This document shows positions 10,101 to 19,000 of a stretch of 30,125 bases of DNA, piece by piece (positions within the stretch are counted from its first letter, which is position 1; the number at the start of each line of letters is the position of its first letter). Under the pieces are notes generated by a model. It did no database searches and was not told the origin of the DNA. It saw nothing but the letters and a program-made list of their open reading frames with translations. The stretch lies in contig JAWQRM010000118.1 of NCBI GenBank assembly GCA_033557675.1, positions 1 to 30,125 on the forward strand, written 5' to 3'. The position numbers were made by a program, and so were the translations under genes. This stretch comes from Coptodactyla brooksi (taxonomy: Eukaryota > Arthropoda > Insecta > Coleoptera > Scarabaeidae).

Positions 10101-13100
10101 ATGTTCTATAGATTCCAAAAATTGCATGAAAAATGATAATCTGAGAATTAAAGAGTTTCCCAGCAGAAAATTATAATATCAATTTTACAGTACAGCAATT
10201 TTTATCGTGACTGCAGTTTTCATAATATGTAAAATATGATTCACTACCTAACTCTACGTGTCCTGCACTCTTTACCTTGTTGCAGATTATACTGTTTTAT
10301 TCAACATGTGCTAACACAGCCTACACTTTCTGTATGGCTTTTTTTCTAAAAAAATATATATGTATTATATTATATGGTGTACTAAATATCCATGTGATGA
10401 ACTTTTTCAGTTCAATTATAAATATTCAGTATTTTTTGACCAAAAATTCATTGTAGCGTATTTGATTGGTTCATTACTGCTGACAATTCATTAATGATAT
10501 ATGATACACGACACACAAATGAATAAAATGGTATTTTTACCAATCATTGTATTCAAAGCATTAAAAGGAAATTTGTATTGAGTACTAGACATTAAATTGG
10601 TTGTATCAAACATTTCACAATATGCAGAAAGGGGTTAATAATTAGTCTAATGGTTTGATGATTAAGAACTGTTACAGATAGACAATAGCATAAGTATTGT
10701 CATAATCTCAGCAACGAAAATGTTGACGAATGTAATACTTTCTCTTTGTACCTTTCAATACATGGAGAAAATGTATAAATTAACTACACTAAGAATCTCT
10801 CCAGATACATAACAGCAAACGAATCTACTACTTCTAGCAAACCATTTTCGCGAACTAAAGCATCTTTTATTATTAAACTCTTAATTTTAAACAAACTAAA
10901 ATGGAATCAATGGTCTTAATTCATTTGTAAATGCAACATGCATTTAATATATTAAATGTAAAGTGATTTTATTAACTTTCAAAATAAAACTGTACTTACT
11001 GCTAGTCAATGCCTGTTTAGGCAACCATTCGTATTCAACATTATTTGGGTTGCTAGTACCAGTTTCAACAGGAGCTTTGCGTCCAGTACGTTTACGACCA
11101 ACTGACAGCAAAGTCTGTTGTCCGATCACCAGTAACAGGACAACGCCCGCGGCCAAGAACACGTACAAGAAGAAAGTTTCCCCATCGAGCCCTTCTTCTA
11201 GTTCAATAATTTGAACAGTTTCATTGTAGACGGCCTCTTGGAATGATGCACCGAATTCATCCCTGTAGTTTAGGTTGATACTCAGTCCAAACGGTCGGCC
11301 CGCAAAGCTCTCAGATGGTTCAAAACTGTACGCAAGAGTTGCCTCGTGATTAGGTTTCACTTCCCTGTTGTAATGGATCGCCGAAAAGTTCTGGATGTAG
11401 TAGTTGAAGTCCATCGGGTAACGGAATGATGCGTCGATCGTTTCTAGGATGAAACTCTGTTGGCCTTTGTTCTTGAATCCTACCAGGAATTCCACTGGGA
11501 TACCAGCAGGTAATTCTGTATGAAAAATAAACGATAGCTTATTACAGAATCAGTTTTTTCTATGTATTTTTTTTTCACGTTTACGCAAAACAAAACAAAA
11601 TTTTAATTGTGACAAATTTTACTATGAAATTACCAAAGTAATCAAGAGTACAGTGTAGCGCATAATAAAGGTAACAATTTTATCTATTTTCTCATGTTTA
11701 AAGTGGGTTTTACGACTTGAGCTACTGGCAATAAAGGCATTGATACATTTAAATTTTAAGAATTTTGCCATAAATATTATTGTATTTACTATTTCAAATT
11801 GTAACACAATTTATAGATAGATAAAATAACATAATATATGTTACTTATTATGTATACTTTCAAGTGCCTCAGAAATTGAAAATGTCCTAATATTTAAGAA
11901 TGTTTCTAAATTGTTCCAAAGATAATCTCACTAGTCTACTACTATTAATAGGCATGACATATTAAAATAAATGTTAAGAATATAATATCATAACTATTTG
12001 GGAACGCCTATGCAATATACTTCTAAAAAACATATGCTATACCAATTAATAACTAAATCTTGACCAATTTTAAGTTTAACGTTTTCAATAATATGAATCG
12101 AAGAATTCGTTTATGTCTTCAGCAGATGTTCCACCAGCATTTCCAATATTTGTTGATTATCAAAATTGACATATTGAAGGTAGTAATAATGTTTAGATTA
12201 AAATTATTTCATTCAAACGTTTGAACACAATGTAAACATTTAAATTACGGAATGTTTGCATTTTTGTTTGTTCATTTTTGTTTCTTTTTCTTTAAGAAAA
12301 AAATCTTAAAGAAATATTATCGTTCATTGTGGAACCTCTTGTTCCACAATGCTGAAAACATTATTGTGATTATTTCATACAGTAACTATGTTATACTAAA
12401 CATTTATTTATAGGATGGATAGAGCAATCCGTGAAAATAGGTATATTTTCTCTATACCTTGTGGTTAAGAAAAAGTAAGAGCACAAAACATTGATGCCAA
12501 AATATTTAATGATGCAATACACAAATGTTTATATAACTTCACTAATTATTTAAATAACAAAGCAAGGAGATAGTATTTTGTTCATTTCCGAGCTCGAAAA
12601 TTAAAATATAGATTGTGGCAAACTATTGGATGAAGTTTCTTGTATTGAAACTTTCAGAAAAAAGTTATATCACCACTAAAAAAACAATTGCGACAAAATA
12701 AAAAAATGTCCTAGCAACATAAGTGGGTTAATATTTTTAATTGATAAATAACTATCAATCATCACATTTCATAGATAAATAACACACATATTGGAAAAAC
12801 AATCTGAAAATCTGAACATTTCGTGGATGAGCAGAAAACCACAAATCGAAACATTGAAAGCAGGAGTTTGTACTAAATGCAACTTTAATATGAATTCCAT
12901 AGTTTTGTGATTTTTTAAAACACAATCTTGGCATTTCGAAAAAGTTCATTCATGTGAAAAATATCAGAATTTCCTTAAAATTTAATATATACATTTAAGA
13001 AAGTTCATCAAATAGTTTGCCACAATCTACATTTTAGTTTCCGAGGTTAGAAATGAACAAACCACTACCTCTTTGCTTAGTTATTTAAATAATTAGTATA

Positions 13101-15625
13101 GTTATATAAACATTTGTGTAGTGCATCATTAAATACTTTGGCATCATTGTTTTGTGCTTTTACTTTTTGTTTTCTATACCATAAGGTATAGAGAAAATAT
13201 ACCTCTTCACGGATCGGTCTATCCACCCTCTAGATAAATATTGAGTGTAACATAGTTACTGTATGAAATAATCACGGTAATGTTTTCAACATTGTGGAAC
13301 AAGAGGTTCTTGTAATGAATGATATTACTCTAACATTCTTTTCTTAAACAAACGGTTTATTTTTGGAATATCTTTCATGTGAATACTTTAGGAATATATA
13401 TATTTTTAGTATCAACATAAAATTTCGAACTTCAAACTATACGGAGAGTATGTTACCGAATTAAACCGTTCTTAAGTTATTTATAAGGATTTAAAATACT
13501 AAATGAGAGCCGTCTATGAACATGGTATAAAACAATGTATAGTTCATCAAAACTCACAGATGATTTCAATTAGCTGTCGATTCTCACAGTTGATACAATG
13601 ATATTGAACTGTCAATGACATTGTTTTATACCATGTTCGTAGACGGCTCTCATTTATTATTTTAAATTTTTATAAATAACTTAATATAGTTTGAAGTTCA
13701 AAATTCTATGTCGTATTTTAAGTATTCACATGAAAGATATTCCAAAAATAAATGCTCATCATGCAGCAAAACACTTCGAACCCACTAGTCTTGAATTTTA
13801 TATATAAAAATCTTTTTTTTATTGTTCTTTTGTTTTGTTTTTTTGTTTGAAATACGACTTAGGACCTTAAACAAAAGAAAGTCATCTCAGACCAGATACA
13901 CCAAAAAAAACTGACGAAATAAAAATAGCAAGGTATTGTTAAAATAATGGTTCGGCCTGGACAATCAAAATTGAAAAATCATCTTGGCAGGCAAACTGTT
14001 AAGGTACAGCTCCTTTTTAAATAATTATAAATCATTTAGCAAAAGATTATCTGAATGGTTTTAAATGACTCGATTAAATTTTATGGACAATTTTTTTTCA
14101 ATCCAGCGAAGTATCAGAAAGTTTATACAGTGAGGATACCACTTATGGAATAAAATGATTTTTGGTGCTTATACAGAGTGATCTATGTATTAGCAGTAAT
14201 AGATAGGTCATTTTTTTAAATGGAACACCCTGTATATTTTTGTGTTATTGGATTCTACTTGAAAATCTGATTTCAACAACCTACAACACTTAAGGTTTAT
14301 GTGATAAAGGTAATGGTTTCAAAGAGATTTAATGAAAACACAAAAGTATAGGGGAAATGAACAGTTTTGAAACAAAAAATATTTTTCTACAGCGCTACTT
14401 GTTGTTTGCTTTAGCATATTAAATTTTCAGAATGTTCTCCATTGGCTTCTTGACAAAAACCCAAAATGTTTCACATCACATTCGATTTTCTACTGTATTT
14501 TTTTGTAACTAAACAAAAACATCATACATAACCGAAATAATAAATAGACGTGAGTCAGTAAGCATATGTCAATGTTGGCAGTCTACATAGTATGTTGAAA
14601 ACGAACTTTGTGATTAATTAACAATGCGACATTTAACGGAAACTCATCGAATTGAGATTTGGATGATGATTGATTACAAGGATATGGGTAGAAGTCAAGT
14701 GAAAGTTGCGAATCTTTTTAACCAGAATCATCCTGAGTTCCCAAACATAGCACAAGGAACTGTGTCCAAAATTCAAAACATCGATTTTATGCAAAATGGT
14801 ATAATTTTGGTTGCACCCTGTATATGTTTTGGTATACCCTGTATACCAAAAGTTTGTGAACACAGTTTGACATTTAAGTACTGTGGCATGAATTAGTCAA
14901 ATTAGTTACTTCACCTAAAAACTGACAATCAAGACGATGAAAGTTTGAAATATCAATAGAATATTTTGCTGAATCAATAAAAGTGAAGTTTCATAGGTCA
15001 GGTATATTCAATTTTACAATTTTATTAGCATATGAACACAGTATGCATTTGACTATTAAAACTAAAGTACCAACATTTTTGAATTATAAATATTACATAA
15101 GAGCTATAATAAATCTTACAAAACTTATAAAACATTGTCAAATCTACAGATTTTTACTTATTTGTATCGCAACATACCCATTTGTGACGAACCGGTAGAC
15201 AGGGGACGCACAAATAACAGAGTGGTGTCTGCATCCGGCGAAGCTTTACTTTTCACCTCTTCCTCCTCGTCTTCAGTTTCGGCGATTGGTTCGATGTCGG
15301 CCTCTCCTTCGACCTCAGCCTCATCTTCTAGCGGATCCTCATCAGCATATGTCATTAATTTATAACCTAAACGAATACAAAACAAATGCTATACTACACG
15401 TTTGCCACATTTCACAACGAAAAATCGCTAAAAACTACACCTGCAATTCATAAATCGGTTTACTTTTCACGTTAATTCGCCGGAAAACGTCAATACGTTA
15501 CAATTGCCACGTATTTTCGGTTATCCGGCGAAAAAATCGCATATAAAACAAATATTCTTACCGTTATCGAAAGTGAATATGACCGCAGGCAACACTAGAA
15601 GGGCGAACAGGAAGAAATTTCTCAT
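7192..15625 (-). CDS. SSR1: Translocon-associated protein subunit alpha (TRAP-alpha, SSR1), complete
   Basis: Four minus-strand coding exons, in order: 15625-15562, 15366-15178, 11515-11000, 7271-7192 (stop TAG 7194-7192). They join in phase to 282 residues, close to the roughly 286 of human SSR1. The start has A at -3 and opens a signal peptide (MRNFFLFALLVLPAVIFTF). Residues 30-58 are the acidic lumenal segment typical of the family. Residues 85-197 form the conserved lumenal domain (ELPAGIPVEFLVGF, DASFRYPMDF, FAGRPFGLSINLNYRD) with N-glycosylation sequons at N127 (NFS) and N182 (NET). A single membrane span covers about 199-219, and a basic Ser/Pro-rich cytosolic tail ends in RKVKRNAGSE. 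TRAP-alpha binds the Sec61 channel in the ER membrane and assists translocation. The last exon encodes only 26 residues and lies beyond a 3.7-kb intron full of transposon debris, so it is easily missed by gene finders. Head to head with AARSD1. Confidence 0.95.
7613..8075 (+). repeat. Rep-A dispersed repeat, copy 3 (most complete)
   Basis: This is the longest copy. It has the AAGAACGAAATACTCTC start, CCCATAGGACTGTATTT, AAGCATGTACTATCCTTATA, AGTACCTCAACCATATGTAC and a GACGGACAGACGGACGGACC tract at about 7925-7945. It then has GCCTAATTCGTCAAGATC and an end with TACTTTATACC...GTTATAAGAGATAGTA. The 3' part is shared in reverse orientation with 20775-20990. Confidence 0.75.
8248..9006 (+). pseudogene. 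Decayed IS630/Tc1-mariner (DDE_3) transposase
   Basis: The stretch resembles insect DDE_3 transposases over several broken frames. Positions 8248-8439 encode a 64-codon segment with LTFHLGFKLNKDD and RKLLEIP. From 8448 the frame changes to TWILSKGNRIMLWQDD and KRFIILHAG, then SDKLIPNLDKPSLS. The DDE-motif segment MDNASY is visible only in another frame near 8637-8655. VYKIDKLLQEY follows, and a TAA at 8734-8736 interrupts the usual LPPYHxDLNPIE region, of which HFNSIKMIWAGVQNYYNKH remains. A last frame, ending at 9006, gives the acidic C-terminus with SDSGTDLN. Frameshifts, stops and an internal deletion make it non-functional. An acceptor-like TTTAATTTCAG precedes 8248, so the parent may have been spliced. 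It sits antisense in SSR1 intron 3. Confidence 0.82.
9350..9760 (+). mobile_element. Partial copy related to the 12.1-13.75 kb foldback element
   Basis: Positions 9350-9440 match 12137-12225 in spaced words (GCATTTCCAATATTT, AATGTTTA, ATTATTTCATT). Positions 9527-9740 match the right arm at 13600-13752 (GAACTGTCAATGACAT, GGCTCTCATTTATTAT, TAAATTTTTATAAATAACTT, CATGAAAGATAT). It looks like an internally deleted copy of the same family. A perfect hairpin lies at its centre (9510-9538). Confidence 0.65.
9510..9538. repeat. Perfect hairpin, 12-bp stem, 5-nt loop
   Basis: TTGACAGTTCAC (9510-9521) and GTGAACTGTCAA (9527-9538) are exact reverse complements around TGATA. It occupies the centre of the foldback-related fragment, where the two arms would meet. 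Confidence 0.85.
10030..10260 (+). repeat. Rep-A dispersed repeat, diverged copy 4
   Basis: TGCTTATAACTCGAGAACTG matches copy 3 almost exactly. It is followed by drifted versions of the next words (TTAAAAGCATCTACAATTAC, CTATAGATTCCAAAAATTG, TTATCGTGACTGCAGTTT). A detached end-like piece (TGTAATACTTTCTCTTTGTA) is at about 10729-10770. Confidence 0.55.
12318..13335. mobile_element. Large inverted repeat (foldback), arms about 340 bp
   Basis: The left arm (about 12318-12650) and right arm (about 12995-13335) are reverse complements over nearly their whole length. Shared blocks include GATTATTTCATACAGTAACT, GGTATATTTTCTCTATACCT, ACACAAATGTTTATATAACT, TAATTATTTAAATAAC and TAGATTGTGGCAAACTAT. I judge identity by eye at roughly 85-90 percent. 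The spacer is about 345 bp. A small hairpin ATTGTGGAAC-CTCTT-GTTCCACAAT sits at the outer part of the left arm (12326-12350). The minus-strand spacer has an open frame (12949-12755) with a Cys-rich stretch (SCFQCFDLWFSAHP) that faintly recalls transposase C-terminal Cys domains. No intact transposase is present. Confidence 0.8.
13353..13752. mobile_element. Second foldback element, about 400 bp
   Basis: TTTTTGGAATATCTTTCATG at the left edge is repeated inverted at the right edge (CATGAAAGATATTCCAAAAA, about 13730-13750). The inner block TGAGAGCCGTCTATGAACAT (13504 on) is inverted at about 13620-13653. The right arm lacks about 45 bp that the left arm has. It directly abuts the larger inverted repeat, and its right arm is shared with 9527-9740. 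Confidence 0.78.
14162..14824 (+). mobile_element. Mariner-type element, DUF4817 helix-turn-helix end, internally deleted
   Basis: The left boundary TACAGAGTGATC and right boundary GCACCCTGTATA are imperfect inverted ends of a common insect element family. An open frame starts at ATG 14624 and gives MRHLTETHRIEIWMMIDYKD, then VANLFNQNHP and GTVSKIQN, which matches the DUF4817-type helix-turn-helix N-terminus of these transposases. After about 55 residues the match stops and the sequence jumps to the 3' terminus, so the DDE catalytic part is missing. A further ACACCCTGTATA lies inside at 14225-14236. Confidence 0.75.
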
Positions 15626-16042
15626 TTTCGTCGGGTATTTCTGTTATGAAAGTCCTACTTCCAAACGAAACGCACTCCCTACGCGAAATGAGAACCGACA
15701 GCAAGATCTCTAAGCACAAGTTTACTGCCAGCGCTGATGATACGTGGAACCTTTAGGGTACACATGGCATCCCCACTTTCATTACGTCAAAATGAAAGTA
15801 GCTAGTAATAAAGAGCGGTTCACGCACGAGCAAAAATTGAAAGCGTTTGAAAACAAATGCCTTACGTTAAATTGAACTGTCGATTCTTTTTATCTTTTAT
15901 CGTATTCTAATCGTAATCACATTAAAGTTTAAATCTCCTTTTACAATCGAACGCTTTCGTTTATTTTTAAAACAATATTTAACACAGTGTAAGTCTGACT
16001 GCTAACCTCAAATTCGATTGTTTTGAATTTTCACGTACAAAA
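15626..16042. promoter_or_regulatory. Shared divergent promoter region, SSR1 / AARSD1
   Basis: The two start codons are 417 bp apart on opposite strands. The segment is more GC-rich than the introns around it, especially 15626-15800. Both 5' UTRs and both core promoters must lie here unless non-coding first exons exist elsewhere. I see no convincing TATA box; transcription start sites cannot be placed from sequence. Confidence 0.6.
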
Positions 16043-19000
16043 ATGGTATTTATGTGCCAGAAAGACAGTTTTTTGAAAGAGTTTAGCTCGACGGTAACTT
16101 CGTGCACTAAAGCACAATTTTCAACGATAGTAAATGGGAAAAAGGAGAAAATAAATGGATACGAAGTACTATGTGAGGATACTATTCTATTTCCTGAAGG
16201 AGGTGGTCAGGTACATTTAATGTCACTTCTCTAAAGAATGTTTAAAATAGTAAAATAACCTGTCAGTTGCATTTATCATTTTTTCTAGTCGGGGACAGAA
16301 AAAATGACTGCTTATTAAATTATCAATTTGGAGTGCTTCACATTCTAACTACATTATGATCAGCAGACAGATCTAGTCAAAAAATGTTATTTTTAAAATT
16401 TCTCAGATGTACTGCCCTTTGTATCGATTTTCAATTAAATTATTTGTGAAATATTGATAAACATTTTTTTTTTCATCTACATTTATGGCAAAATATAAAT
16501 ATGTAGCAATTGTTAGCTAAAATTGCTTTTATAGCTGCTTTCTTACTTCAACTTGTCTTTTTATAAAAACTACTAGTCGAAGTGAATTCCATAATACAAC
16601 CAAACCAGAATATAAAAGAAAAAAATTACAAAATTTGAAAATACCAGATGCCCTTTGGCCTATAAATTAAATACCTTAAATCTCAAAAGAATAATGCAAC
16701 AATAATTAAAGTAATAATTAATAATTAAAGTAAAAGAACTTTAATAAATCCAATATACAAAAAAATATATGTCAGATTATTGGAAAAATAATTCATTTAT
16801 ATAAAATTGTTTTAAATTATTTTATATTATGTATGCAGTTTAACTGGACGATAACTTTATGCACTAAGGCACAATTTTCAATTACAGTAAATAGGAAAAA
16901 ATAGAAAATAGATGGATACGAAATACTATGTGAGGATACTATTCTATTTTCTGAAGGAGGTGGTCAGGTATATTTAATGTTACTTCTGTACAGAATGTTT
17001 AAAATAGTAAAATAACCTGTCGGTTGCATTTATCATTTTTCTAGTCGGGGAAAGAAAAAATGACTGCTTATTAAATTGTCAATTCGCAATGCTTCACATT
17101 CTAACTGCTTTATGATCAGTAAACAGATCTACTCAGAAGAAGTGTCATTTTTTAAATTTATCGGATATGCTGTCCGTTGTATTGATTTTCATTTAAATTA
17201 TTTGTGAAATATTACTAAACATTATTTTTTTCATATATATTTGTGGCAAAATATAAATAGTTGTTAGCTGAAATTATTTTTATCACTGCTTTTTAATTTT
17301 AGCTATCTTTTTAAAAGGTCTACTAGTTAAGGTAAATGCCATAATAAAACCAAAACAGAATACAAAAGATATTGTATCAAACTTAGAAAAATGAAAAACT
17401 TAAGCCATAAATTAATATTCTTTAAGTCTCAAAAGAATAATGCAACAATAATATAGATTAAACCAAAAGAACTTAGTAAATTCAACATGCAAAAAAATAT
17501 ATATGTCAGGTTATTGCAAAAATAAGTCATTTATATAAAATGGTTTAAATTATTTTATATTATTTATGCAGTTTAACTGGGTAATAACTTTATGCACTAA
17601 AATACAATTTTCACAAATATAAAAAATATTGTATTAAACATAAAAAAAAGGAAAAAATTACAAGTATGTCTTATTTTCGATAGAAATCGATATTTTCTTG
17701 TTTAAGAAACATTATTTGTGTGTCTTTCAAGTAGTTTTTAAAAGTGAGATGGCCTTGTTACATTTAAAATTACTAGATTTAATTTTGATTTGTGACCTAA
17801 TGCTTTGATTTATTTTTTCTTATGTGAAACTCTGGAGTAAAATCTGGAGTTCTTTGTCGATTTCCCTAATATAGGTACAATATATGGTAGAAATTACTTT
17901 GTTTCTATCACATTTTATGGAGAAATCATATTTTTCCCATATAAGGCCATACATTTAAATTTCATAATAATTACAATCTAATTTATTTTCTAATTGCTTT
18001 ATTAATCTCTGCCTTATTGTTTAATATAATAGTGTCTTAGCTCTTGTGGTCAGAGTACCTTTCCAATAACAAATCATTGCAAAATTACAAACAAATTAAT
18101 ATTTATTATATTCAAGAACAGTTTTTCAAGAGGACTCTTTAACACCAATTCACAATATTATTAACATATCTCTGAATTCAGATAAGAAATTTCTTCTGTC
18201 AATTTAGCCAACTCCCAAATACAGAGTAGGTAGCAACCGAGATAAAGCAAAACAAAAAAACATTTGTACTTAAATTACATAAGGCTTTTAATGATACTGA
18301 TATGCGGCTTATAAATGACATTGAAATCTCTTATCATTAAATTGTGTTTATAAATAAAAGGTATTTGAATAATATGTCTAAGTATATAACTTACTTTATT
18401 AGCTTATATTTTCGAAATAATCAAGGATTATCACTTTTAAGGTTGCTTGAAAGCAGTAATCAGATGTTTATTTTGCATTTACTGATTTACTGTATACTAT
18501 GTGCTAAAAGTGTTTTAACTTTGTTACGAAACCAAAAGTTCTAAATTCGCAATTTTAATAAAACAATCGTTTTGTTGATAAAGATTGCAAATACACCAAA
18601 AAGTAAATACCATTAAAGGTCATAGTTCCAACAACATATAAACCCTAAAATTACCAATTTCATTTAATTATTTTAAGAATTATATTTGGTAACATTTTCA
18701 TTTTGTTTGTTAGCCCTCTGACCATGGATTTCTCAATAACGTAGCAGTCTACCAAGTCAACAGACGTGGGGATAAAGCCGTACATTATACAAAAGAAGAG
18801 TTACGTATTGATGAACCAGTAAAACAAGCGATCGATTGGAAAAGACGGTTCGACCATATGCAGCAACATTCTGGTTTGCCCACAACCTATTCCTAATTAT
18901 TATTTTCACCTACTTCAAATTATTTATTTTTAGGGCAACATTTAATAACGGCTATTATCGATAGGGAATTTAAATTCTCCACTGTGTCTTGGTGGCTTGG

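Larger units (their letters stand above)
7272..10999. other. SSR1 intron 3 (3.7 kb), transposon-rich
   Basis: Contents on the plus strand: Rep-A copy 3 (7613-8075), a decayed DDE_3 transposase (8248-9006), a fragment related to the 12-13.7 kb foldbacks (about 9350-9760), a diverged Rep-A copy (10030-10260) and a Rep-A end (10690-10770). Between 10260 and 10690 and between 10770 and 10999 nothing is recognised. Confidence 0.7.
11516..15177. other. SSR1 intron 2 (3.7 kb), foldbacks and transposon remnant
   Basis: It contains the large inverted repeat 12318-13335, a second foldback 13353-13752 and the 5' part of a DUF4817-type mariner element (14162-14824). Nothing is recognised in 11516-12130, 13760-14160 or 14830-15177. 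Confidence 0.7.

Noticed and set aside
10963..11214. Plus-strand open frame opposite SSR1 exon 3
   Set aside because: It lies wholly antisense to a strongly conserved SSR1 exon and its translation has no recognisable features.
15135..15365. Plus-strand Ser-rich open frame
   Set aside because: It is the antisense reading of the acidic SSR1 exon 2 (Glu/Asp codons read backwards give Ser runs).
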